From NCBI GenBank assembly GCA_964570855.1, contig CAZMZR010000017.1, positions 1-49,432 on the forward strand: a DNA stretch of 49,432 bases, given 5' to 3'. Positions 42,826 to 49,432 of the stretch are shown here, one piece after another (positions within the stretch are counted from its first letter, which is position 1; every line of letters starts with the position of its first letter). The position numbers and the translations under genes are program-made. The stretch comes from JAFGPS01 sp964570855. Its GTDB lineage: Bacteria > Planctomycetota > Phycisphaerae > Sedimentisphaerales > Anaerobacaceae. The notes below the pieces were generated by a model. The model was not told the DNA's origin. It searched no databases and worked only from the letters and a program-made list of their open reading frames with translations.

Positions 42826-44202
42826 TTAGAATTGCAGGTATATAAACGCCTGCTCGCTCGAAGGAGCAAGAACGGCCAAATATAAAATCATAAGAACTGC
42901 ACACGCTATACGCACTAATTTGAGCTCGAGAATATATTTCAACCTGGATTCATATAAAAACTGGTAAAGCCAAACAATCATAATCAAAGCCAAAGCAAAC
43001 ACCGGGCAGTACGGATCGGCTATTCCGGATGTGAATATTCTCGTTATAATAATCCATGCATCGTTGATACTTTCTGCTCTAAAGAAAATCCAGGCAAAGC
43101 AGACAAAACCGAAAACAAACAGTTGTCTGGCAATTTTCGGCACCTTTTCTTTATAGAACTCGGTCTGTTCCACCTCTCGTGTGAGGAATCGGCCGAGAGC
43201 ATGTACCACGCCCCAGATGACAAACGTCCAGGCTGCCCCGTGCCACAGGCCGGAGATGACCATAGTTAAAAACATATTTCGATATGTGTTAAACCTGCCT
43301 TTTCTATTACCCCCGAGTGGGATATAGACGTAATCCTTGAACCAGGAAGACAGACTTATGTGCCATCTTGACCAGAAATCGCCGAGGCTGGTTGCCAGGT
43401 ACGGATTATTGAAGTTCAGCATCAGGCGAAAACCCATCATTCGCGCTACGCCCCGTGCCATGTCTGTATAGCCGCTGAAATCGAAGTAAATCTGCCATGC
43501 AAATAAAAAAGTCGCCAGTATTAAGGCGGGCGACTGGAATTGCTCCGGTGTGCTATAGACTTTGTCAACGTATATTGCCAGATAATCCGCCAGGGCGACC
43601 TTTTTAAATAAACCCACGACGAAAAGGGAAAGGCCGTCAGTAAAATCCTCGATAGTGGGTCCGGCTTTTTTGTCCAACTGGGGCAGGAGGTTCCCGGCCC
43701 TTTCAATAGGTCCGGCAAGTAATCGCGGGAAGAGAGAAACGAAAGTGGCGTATCTTATGAAACTCTTTTCCCTTTCTATGTCACCGCGATAAAAATCGAT
43801 TATATAGCTCATCGACTGGAATAAATAAAACGATAGCCCGACTGGAAGAAGTATGCCGGGAGCGGCGATTTCGTACGGGATTTTAAGTGAAGAAAGTAGA
43901 ATGTTGATATTATCTGTAATGAAGTCGGCATATTTGAAAAAGCCGAGCAATAAGAGGTTGTTAAATATACTTACAGCGAGCCACATCCTGGGACGCTTGC
44001 TTTTCTCCATTCGTGCGGCTACGGCGTAATCAACCAGGGTCGGATAAAGAATCAGAAATACATAAAGTGGATTAATCCATCCATAGAAAAAATAGGAAGC
44101 TATTAGAAGCCAGGCAAGACCGAACCTTGTTCTTTTGAGAATCAGGTAAACCGGATATACTATCAGGAAGAATATAACAAATGGCCAGGTGTGAAATAGC
44201 AT
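42826..44202 (-). CDS. MBOAT family membrane O-acyltransferase (AlgI/DltB type)
   Basis: 458 residues with about ten transmembrane helices. AlgI-class motifs are clear: PVGLSFYLFQSMSYIID, FPRLLAGPIER, YFDFSGYTDMA, FWSRWHISLSSWFKDYVYIP (His281) and the catalytic His321 in ISGLWHGAAW. It moves an acyl, usually acetyl, group across the membrane for O-acylation of an exported polysaccharide or wall polymer. It lies 11 bp after the SUMF1-HDAC gene and 26 bp before its SGNH partner, so all three are probably cotranscribed. Confidence 0.93.
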   Translation of the reverse strand: MLFHTWPFVIFFLIVYPVYLILKRTRFGLAWLLIASYFFYGWINPLYVFLILYPTLVDYAVAARMEKSKRPRMWLAVSIFNNLLLLGFFKYADFITDNINILLSSLKIPYEIAAPGILLPVGLSFYLFQSMSYIIDFYRGDIEREKSFIRYATFVSLFPRLLAGPIERAGNLLPQLDKKAGPTIEDFTDGLSLFVVGLFKKVALADYLAIYVDKVYSTPEQFQSPALILATFLFAWQIYFDFSGYTDMARGVARMMGFRLMLNFNNPYLATSLGDFWSRWHISLSSWFKDYVYIPLGGNRKGRFNTYRNMFLTMVISGLWHGAAWTFVIWGVVHALGRFLTREVEQTEFYKEKVPKIARQLFVFGFVCFAWIFFRAESINDAWIIITRIFTSGIADPYCPVFALALIMIVWLYQFLYESRLKYILELKLVRIACAVLMILYLAVLAPSSEQAFIYLQF

Positions 44203-44213
44203 TTCGCGACCTT

Positions 44214-46076
44214 TTATTCCATTAAAACTCGGATGTGCGCTTCGACCGAAGCTGCTAACGCCTCCAGATTATAACCTCCTTCGAGAACCGAAACCAGTCG
44301 CGATTCACAACATTTTTGTGCTATATCTTTGGCAATCTGCGTCATTTGGGCAAAGCCTTCTTCGGTGACTTCCATGCCGCCAAGCGGGTCGTCTGTGTGT
44401 GCGTCAAAACCGGCGGAGATGAGCACAAAATCCGGCGAAAAGGAAAGGGCGGCGGGTTTGAGTTTTTCTTCAAAAGCCGTCAGGTAATCATCATCTGTGG
44501 AACCGGCCCGCAAAGGTACGTTGATATTGTAGTTCAAACCTTTATCATCGCCTTTTTCCATCGTACTCCCGGTGCCCGGATAGAAGGGATACCGGTGGAC
44601 GCTGAAATATAACACGTTGGGATCATCATAAAATGCCGCTTGAGTTCCATTGCCGTGGTGAACGTCCCAATCGACGATGAGTATTTTGGATAGGCCGTAT
44701 TTTTCCCGGATATACCTGGTGCCTATAGCGATATTGTTGAATATGCAGAATCCCATTGCTCTGTCTTCTGTTGCATGGTGACCCGGTGGGCGGACGGCGC
44801 AAAAGGCGTTTCTGATTTTTCCTTCCATCACCGCATCGATTGCCGAGAGCACTCCCCCGGCGGCCATGAGCGCTGACTCGTACGATTTTGATGATATGGG
44901 GACATCTAATGAATCCAGATAACCTGCATCTTCTTCGCAGCTTTCTCTGGCCCTTTCTATATATTCCGGCGAGTGAATCTTTGTAAGCCATTGCATCTGG
45001 ACCGGCGAAGGAGTAATCAGGAACAGCTCAGAGTACAATCCCTTAGCTTTTAGGTTCTCTACAATCGCAATCAGTCTTTGCGGGCTTTCCGGATGGCCTG
45101 CTGTAGTTTTGTGTTCGAGATAGATATCGTGATATACGAAGCCTGTTTTAATGTTTTTATCAGGCTGATTTTTATTGCTCATTTTCTGCTCCGTAACATT
45201 TAAGTCGGGTGAATTTACATCCGTATTAAGTGTGATATTTCTTACGCACCGAAAACCGATAGCATCACTGGATAAACAAGTATCATTAATGGACGGGTCG
45301 CTTGTACGATAGGCGGAGCGACAACTCTCCCGGCTGGAATTCCACGCCCCACCCCGCAGCACTCTTTCGGTGCCGGCAGATGGGCCCTTCGGGTCTCGCT
45401 GGGGGCTTTGTTTGTAATAGTCCTCTGAATACCAGTCATTGCACCATTCGGAAACGTTTCCATACGTATCGTAAAGACCCCATGGATTGGTTCTTTTCTG
45501 TCCGATGAGGTGGGTCTTTTTTAATGAATTACCAGTGTACCAGGCATACTTTCCCAATTTCCTTGTATTGTTGCCGAAGCTGTATTCCGTGCCTGTCCCG
45601 GCCCGGCAGGCATACTCCCATTCCGCTTCTGTCGGAAGCCTGTAACCGTTTGCCCGGAAGTTACATTGCCATGTTTCTTCATCGTAACATTCCTCCATGC
45701 CCTCTGCAAAGGAGCGGTCGTTGCAGTACATGGCGGCGTCGGTCCAGTTTATTTGTTCCAGAGGATTCTTGGGATTCTTAAAGTGAGAGGGATCGGAAAT
45801 TTTATGTTTCCTGAATTCTTCCTGCGGCACCTCGTATCTATCCATCATAATGGGGCTGACCCATACCCTGTGCACGGGTAACTCGTCTGGTTCGCCGTTA
45901 TTACTTCCCATCTCGAACCAGCCTCCGGGTATAACGACCATTTCAATGCCGGTTTTTGTTTTTATTACCTCAGGCTTATTGTTTGTATCTTTGGTGCGAC
46001 GGCAGCCGCAAATAGTCAGCAATATCAGTAAAAGATATATAACTCTGCACGTTGTTTTTATTAATCGCATGTCCAT
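44214..46076 (-). CDS. SUMF1-like lipoprotein fused to a histone-deacetylase-family domain
   Basis: 620 residues from the ATG at 46076, 7 bp after the upstream stop; an ATG at 46115 would overlap that gene. The signal peptide ends in a lipobox-like TICGC (Cys25). Residues about 35-285 are an FGE/SUMF1-like domain (VVIPGGWFEMGS, GYRLPTEAEWEYACRAGTG, YGNVSEWCNDWY, RVLRGGAWNSSRESCRSAYR). It shows only one Cys in the FGE active-site region, so formylglycine activity is doubtful. From Met299 a complete class II HDAC-like domain follows: PPGHHAT (His433/434), DWDVHHGNG (Asp471, His473 zinc ligands), GFDAHTDD (Asp558), LEGGYN (Tyr602). No stop separates them. GGAG sits 6 nt before Met299, so the HDAC part may also be made alone. 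Confidence 0.88.
   Translation of the reverse strand: MDMRLIKTTCRVIYLLLILLTICGCRRTKDTNNKPEVIKTKTGIEMVVIPGGWFEMGSNNGEPDELPVHRVWVSPIMMDRYEVPQEEFRKHKISDPSHFKNPKNPLEQINWTDAAMYCNDRSFAEGMEECYDEETWQCNFRANGYRLPTEAEWEYACRAGTGTEYSFGNNTRKLGKYAWYTGNSLKKTHLIGQKRTNPWGLYDTYGNVSEWCNDWYSEDYYKQSPQRDPKGPSAGTERVLRGGAWNSSRESCRSAYRTSDPSINDTCLSSDAIGFRCVRNITLNTDVNSPDLNVTEQKMSNKNQPDKNIKTGFVYHDIYLEHKTTAGHPESPQRLIAIVENLKAKGLYSELFLITPSPVQMQWLTKIHSPEYIERARESCEEDAGYLDSLDVPISSKSYESALMAAGGVLSAIDAVMEGKIRNAFCAVRPPGHHATEDRAMGFCIFNNIAIGTRYIREKYGLSKILIVDWDVHHGNGTQAAFYDDPNVLYFSVHRYPFYPGTGSTMEKGDDKGLNYNINVPLRAGSTDDDYLTAFEEKLKPAALSFSPDFVLISAGFDAHTDDPLGGMEVTEEGFAQMTQIAKDIAQKCCESRLVSVLEGGYNLEALAASVEAHIRVLME
45189..45192 (-). promoter_or_regulatory. 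Internal Shine-Dalgarno before the HDAC part
   Basis: GGAG, with a 6-nt spacer to the ATG at 45182-45180, in frame with the SUMF1-HDAC gene. Initiation here would give a 322-residue HDAC without signal peptide, the normal length for stand-alone bacterial enzymes. Confidence 0.6.
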
Positions 46077-46083
46077 GTATTTT

Positions 46084-47214
46084 TTATTTTGTCGCAGTAA
46101 GGTTATCTTTATCATTGTTTTGAGAACGATTAACCTCAGTTGAAATCGGCACCCAATCGGGTTCTTTGTTATGATTGCCGTCTGTTGTAATTTTCACCCA
46201 TTTTCCCGAAAGGTCACTGATGCATATATTCCAGCCTTTTGCTTTTCCGCCTACCTGTTGGCCGCCTGAAGAGGGGCCGAAGCTAAATGTGATGTATTTG
46301 CCGTCGGGTGAGAAATCCACGTGATAGATTTTGGCTATGTGCAGGCATTTTACAATTTTTCTGATATTATCGACACGTGGTGCGGAACCGCTTAGGTCGA
46401 TATCCGCTATACATAAATCCCAGTCAGTCTCACCCCATACCAATTTTTTACCATCGAATCGCAGGTCCGGCCTGCATCCCTTGACTCCCCATGATTCCAG
46501 GTCGAATACTTCCGTTCCATTGGCTTCCAGGGCAAGTATTGCATCACTATAGGTTGTATGCCCCTGAACGACTCCGAGAAACCATTTGCCGTCCGGTGAC
46601 CAGCAGATGGCGTACATGTGATGTAAAGTTTTATTGGGATGAGGTCTGTGTCGGCCGGTCTCTAAGTCATATATAACAAGTTCCGAGGTTGCATATTCCC
46701 GGGTACTGTAGCTCTCATACTCCGCCCTTAAATAAGCAATGCTTTTACCGTCGGGACTCCAGCATGGCTGTCGTGCATTTTTAGCGACTAAAGTACGGTT
46801 GCTTCCGTCGATATTCATATAATAAACGCTTCTGATTTTATTTCTCCTGTTTGTCCCTTCATCGACAACGAAACAAAGTTTAGTGCCGTCTGGAGATGCA
46901 TGCGGATACATCTCATCCAGGTCGGATGTCTGAGTCAGATTAACCTGATTGGAGCCGTCCGCATTCATTATGTATAATTCCCAGTTTTCCTCGCCGTTAG
47001 TCTTGCGAAAGGTTTCATAGACAATTTTGAATGGTATATCCTTTAGATTAATTTCAGATGACGGCGATGGCATTTTGGGCAGGTCTTGCTCGTCGGGTAA
47101 TTGTACCTGGCAAAAAGCGGTATTGATAATTACAAGAGATAATAATGCAGTGAACAATACGCGTGCGGGCATTATCAACGTTCTGGTTCTCAAAGCAAAA
47201 TGAATATTTACCAT
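46084..47214 (-). CDS. Exported TolB-like (PD40) beta-propeller protein
   Basis: 376 residues from the ATG at 47214, which has AGAGGAGG 4 nt upstream; an in-frame start 17 codons earlier lacks this. A hydrophobic signal follows (VLFTALLSLVIINTAFC). PD40/WD40-like blades recur: ELYIMNADGSNQVNLT, YPHASPDGTKLCF, QPCWSPDGKSIAYLR, AICWSPDGKWFLG, HVDFSPDGKYITF. Such TolB-type propellers bind other proteins or glycans; no catalytic residue is seen. It opens the minus-strand run, 7 bp before the SUMF1-HDAC gene. A decayed relative lies just upstream at 47381-47640. Confidence 0.87.
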   Translation of the reverse strand: MVNIHFALRTRTLIMPARVLFTALLSLVIINTAFCQVQLPDEQDLPKMPSPSSEINLKDIPFKIVYETFRKTNGEENWELYIMNADGSNQVNLTQTSDLDEMYPHASPDGTKLCFVVDEGTNRRNKIRSVYYMNIDGSNRTLVAKNARQPCWSPDGKSIAYLRAEYESYSTREYATSELVIYDLETGRHRPHPNKTLHHMYAICWSPDGKWFLGVVQGHTTYSDAILALEANGTEVFDLESWGVKGCRPDLRFDGKKLVWGETDWDLCIADIDLSGSAPRVDNIRKIVKCLHIAKIYHVDFSPDGKYITFSFGPSSGGQQVGGKAKGWNICISDLSGKWVKITTDGNHNKEPDWVPISTEVNRSQNNDKDNLTATK

Positions 47215-47380
47215 ATAGCCTCCTCTGCGAATAAAAGCAGAATTAAGACCGGAGGGATTATTCACTATGTCTAATCTTCAAATTCATAGTACAATCTACG
47301 TTTGTTTTTTTGTATTTTGAAGTGAACTTCCGATAAAGTCAACAATCACCTTTATAACTTCTTTTAATTGATGTTCATAT

Positions 47381-47640
47381 TTAGTCGGTGATTGTTAAAT
47401 CTTCGCTGCTGGAAACCGGAATTGGTACCCAATCGGGTTCCTTGTTGTGGTTGCCGTCATTGGTAACCTTGCCCCGTTTTCCTGATAGATCTTAAATACA
47501 GATGTCTCAGCTTTTTGCTTTTCCACCGACTTGCTGTCCGACTCTCCATGGCTCGTAAAAGAAAGCGATGCTTTTGTCATCGGGACGGGCATATGGATAC
47601 GTCTCATCCGGATCAGGAATCACTGTCGTTCTTGAGATAA
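47381..47640 (-). pseudogene. Decayed paralogue of the TolB-like propeller gene
   Basis: Minus-strand translation gives ETYPYARPDDKSIAF, then GQQVGGKAKS-stop-DICI-stop-DLSGKRGKVTNDGNHNKEPDWVPI. The second part matches the C-terminus of the neighbouring intact gene (GQQVGGKAKGWNICISDLSG, then GNHNKEPDWVPI) with two in-frame stops. The first part matches a single SPDG blade (YPHASPDGTKLCF), so the blades between are deleted. It points to a tandem duplication followed by decay. The upstream limit of homology is uncertain. Confidence 0.85.
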
Positions 47641-47725
47641 GGTGTTTAGATTGTATCTCAATGTTAAAGAAGGTCTCGTGAGGATAATATGAAAGGGATT
47701 GTGATTCGGTGTACAAAGCCAGGAG

Positions 47726-47790
47726 AGCGTAGCAGGCTGTATTTTGTTGTAATTCAACAAGCGGGGAATTTATCGCGCATGCTACGCTCG
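47726..47790. repeat. Nested palindrome, 10-bp outer arms
   Basis: Outer arms GAGCGTAGCA (47726-47735) and TGCTACGCTC (47781-47790) are perfect. Inside is a second hairpin, TTGTTG (47745-47750) and CAACAA (47756-47761). It may be a dispersed repeat unit or the fold-back end of a small mobile element; no second copy was noticed in this window. Confidence 0.55.
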
Positions 47791-47909
47791 CTCGGCCGGA
47801 TGTATTTTTAAGATATACTCATCAATTGCCCGGGATTCTATGTTGGTAACACATTATTATATGTGTTCTGAAAAAGTTTTTACCAGGTATTTAGAGTATA
47901 TGCCATCAA

Positions 47910-48155
47910 CTATTGATTCGGAGCATAAACTCTCTTTCGGTGAAACAGGTAAAGAATAATACCCAGTGCAATCAGACCAGCAAGACCATTTTCGCCCAAT
48001 TGGCTAAGCAATGTGGTAAGATTCGTGGTAATTTCTCCAAAGAAGACCACATCGGCACCGAAAAGGATCTCAAAGGCAATCCCAATAGCGATCAACAACA
48101 AAGCTATTTCTGTAATCTCGCCGAGCCATTTTTTTACTTCTTCCAGATAATGCAT
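47910..48155 (-). CDS. Small two-helix membrane protein, 81 aa
   Basis: Predicted helices lie at about residues 16-36 (IALLLIAIGIAFEILFG) and 57-75 (GLAGLIALGIILYLFH), joined by a loop with FFGEITTNLTTLLSQLG. AGGAG stands 8 nt before the ATG. The amphipathic start MHYLEEVKKWLGEI and the basic end HRKRVYAPNQ are typical of a hairpin membrane protein. Similar short proteins of unknown function occur in many bacteria. It is a single gene with no adjacent partner. Confidence 0.75.
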   Translation of the reverse strand: MHYLEEVKKWLGEITEIALLLIAIGIAFEILFGADVVFFGEITTNLTTLLSQLGENGLAGLIALGIILYLFHRKRVYAPNQ

Positions 48156-48492
48156 AGTGTACTCTCCTAATATAGAACGTTAATAAAACGAACACATTAC
48201 ATATGTACAGAGTCATTGTTCGGCCTCCTTTTTTTAATTTCTTTAATATTTATCTTCAAAATACCGTGTCATCGAGCCCTACGAAAAAAACGTGTATTTT
48301 GTATCATTCGTGAACTGTGTGAAAAAGAGGACTTTTCAGTATTGATATAGTAGTTAATAAATATCATGTTGGGGTATAAAAGACAGGTGAGGGTAGTAGT
48401 ATGCAGATTTAATTTTTTTAATTCTTTATCTGTTATTTATAGAAGTAGGAATTTATGAAAATAAATTGACTGTTAATATGGGGTAATTATAC
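48156..48492. other. Divergent intergenic region between two small membrane-protein genes
   Basis: AT-rich, no gene recognised. A perfect 10-bp palindrome TACATATGTA is at 48199-48208, 44-53 bp upstream of the 81-aa gene. Confidence 0.5.
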
Positions 48493-48522
48493 TTGACACG
48501 ACATGGCAAAATAGAGTATAAT
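48493..48522 (+). promoter_or_regulatory. Consensus sigma-70 promoter, leaderless gene
   Basis: Exact TTGACA (48493-48498), an 18-bp spacer, and exact TATAAT (48517-48522). The ATG of the next gene begins at 48529, 6 nt after the -10 box, where transcription should start. The mRNA is therefore probably leaderless. Confidence 0.8.
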
Positions 48523-48528
48523 CAATTT

Positions 48529-48702
48529 ATGTTTACAGACTTAATATCCTTTATTTTACGTGTATCTCTTATAGCGGTATTTTGGTTCTTTGTATGGCAG
48601 TATATAGAGCCTAAAACACAATTGATGAGGATTTTAAGAGCCGCCCTGCTTGTGGTTGGTCTCTTGATTATAATGGCGATGGTAAGAATCACCGGCCAGT
48701 AA
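48529..48702 (+). CDS. Small two-helix membrane protein, 57 aa, probably leaderless mRNA
   Basis: 57 residues from the ATG at 48529. Two hydrophobic helices are visible: about 7-27 (SFILRVSLIAVFWFFVWQYI) and 34-52 (ILRAALLVVGLLIIMAM), with a short charged link (EPKTQLMR). An upstream TTG in frame falls on the -35 box and cannot be the start. There is no Shine-Dalgarno, in line with the promoter geometry. No family is recognised. Confidence 0.68.
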   Translation: MFTDLISFILRVSLIAVFWFFVWQYIEPKTQLMRILRAALLVVGLLIIMAMVRITGQ

Positions 48703-49364
48703 AAGAATTTAATTCATAAGTCCGAACGAACAATAATACAAACAGAAAGTTCATTTCACACCAGAGATTGGATTTTAACAAAACAATCACCAGATTATAC
48801 GCATTATAATTTGTTCGAATTTCTCCTTTTATGCTAATAGTAGGAGCGGAACCGGATTAAAATGTATCGAGTCCGTAGATTTTAATTTCCTTATAAAATG
48901 TAAAATATGCTTCATAAACTCATTTTTTGAGATAAAAACGGGGCTAATATTGTAAAAAATACGTAGTCACCACAATGGACAAGCATCGCTACAATTGATA
49001 TACTCAGATAAATTGGTTTTATAATTAAATCGGTGTATGTGCATACTGAAACAGACACTGTAGTTATGCCAATAAATATTAGTACGGAGGAGTAGGGAGT
49101 TTTTCTTGCAGAGCTTTCCATCACCTATAATCCGCCACGAAGGGAGTCTCTGTTTGGGTTGTATCTATTCTTGAAATTTGTTGAAGGCAATTAGAGTGAG
49201 AGATTTTATTACATTGGGGGAAAAGAATATCTTGTGGAGGAGTGTTATGTAAAGAATTTTGTCGAATAACAGGAGGTTATTCTATAAGTAAGAGCGGGAA
49301 GAAATGGATTAATTGGATTAATCTTTTTTTTATAAACAATAAGGGAAACGAGAGGAGGATGAGA
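48703..49364. other. Mostly non-coding region before the last gene
   Basis: 662 bp, AT-rich. It holds only the doubtful small minus-strand frame at 48912-49121. GGATTAATTGGATTAAT, a near-perfect tandem repeat, ends at about 49322, roughly 45 bp before the last gene. Confidence 0.45.
48912..49121 (-). CDS. Doubtful small membrane protein, 69 aa
   Basis: Frame from the ATG at 49121 with two possible hydrophobic helices (SVLIFIGITTVSVSVCTY and YLSISIVAMLVHC). The ribosome binding site is weak (AGGTG almost touching the ATG). No family is recognised. It may be a chance open frame in AT-rich DNA. Confidence 0.3.
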   Translation of the reverse strand: MESSARKTPYSSVLIFIGITTVSVSVCTYTDLIIKPIYLSISIVAMLVHCGDYVFFTILAPFLSQKMSL

Positions 49365-49432
49365 ATGAAGAAGATTCTAACAATTTTTGGTTTGGTATGT
49401 GTGCTAATGGTGCTCAACGGTACTGCTCAGGC
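49365..49432 (+). CDS. Start of an exported protein (3' end outside window)
   Basis: The ATG at 49365 has a strong GAGGAGG 6 nt upstream. The 22 complete codons encode a classic signal peptide, MKKILTIFGLVCVLMVLNGT followed by AQ, probably cut after the Ala of an AQA-type site. An ATG two codons earlier is in frame but overlaps the ribosome binding site. Nothing of the mature protein is visible, so its function is unknown. Confidence 0.8.
   Translation, partial: MKKILTIFGLVCVLMVLNGTAQ

Noticed and set aside
44214..46076. SUMF1-HDAC fusion as a simple assembly error
   Set aside because: No N run, repeat or composition break lies at the junction and the frame is open throughout; kept as real, but read support should be checked.
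48493..48528. TTG start extending the 57-aa membrane protein upstream
   Set aside because: The TTG is part of the exact TTGACA -35 box, so it would lie upstream of the transcript.
1..49432. tRNA, rRNA, CRISPR arrays, insertion sequences, phage genes
   Set aside because: Looked for in intergenic DNA; no cloverleaf with a GTTCGA-type arm, no regular repeat-spacer array and no transposase or integrase motif was found.

Overview
The window looks like a planctomycete chromosome of the Phycisphaerae / Sedimentisphaerales type. This is inferred from the combination of two PEP-CTERM exported proteins, a type I dockerin inside a secreted beta-helix protein, a sulfatase-modifying-factor-like (SUMF1) lipoprotein, many secreted glycoside hydrolases, and a moderate GC content with AT-rich intergenic DNA. 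No rRNA or tRNA gene, CRISPR array, transposase or phage gene was found. It is a draft scaffold: a run of 100 N at 4553-4652 is flanked by an exact 55-bp duplication, and collapsing it restores one intact gene.

Layout. 1-641 (+) holds the end of uvrC. 685-2867 (-) is an ECF sigma factor, a membrane anti-sigma factor and an exported PDZ protein. 3260-8240 (-) carries a secreted beta-helix protein and two PEP-CTERM proteins, separated by long non-coding stretches with palindromes and hairpins. 8815-11876 (-) is rpsA downstream of ispH. 12231-16130 (+) is an OmpA-like lipoprotein, ndk and the beta-helix/dockerin protein. 16213-22139 (-) is a GH67 alpha-glucuronidase with an SDF-family symporter, a lipocalin, a relict of pdxA, a DapA-family aldolase and a redoxin. 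22334-28165 (-) is a three-gene pilus-type assembly operon that starts with a PilM-PilN-like fusion. It is divergent from mtaB (28239-29690, +).

29919-38582 (+) is a four-gene glycan-degradation cluster: GH106, two beta-propeller hydrolases and GH2. It meets, head to head, a minus-strand run: TolB-like propeller, SUMF1-HDAC fusion, MBOAT acyltransferase, SGNH partner, GH127 and ZIP transporter (47214 back to 38729). The enzymes fit removal of rhamnose, arabinose and galactose from pectic side chains. The MBOAT/SGNH pair would O-acylate a surface polymer. The last 2 kb hold a decayed copy of the TolB-like gene, small membrane proteins (one with a consensus promoter and probably a leaderless mRNA), and the start of another exported protein.

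Most unusual features: (1) an exported SUMF1-like lipoprotein fused in frame to a complete class II histone-deacetylase-like domain, with a good ribosome binding site at the internal Met of the HDAC part; (2) PilM fused in cis to a PilN-like NLLP motif and transmembrane helix, encoded with two membrane proteins that carry Arg/Gly/Ser-rich segments; (3) a pdxA start that overlaps the aldolase stop as ATGA but ends after 39 codons; (4) a symporter with altered substrate-site and sodium-site residues next to GH67.
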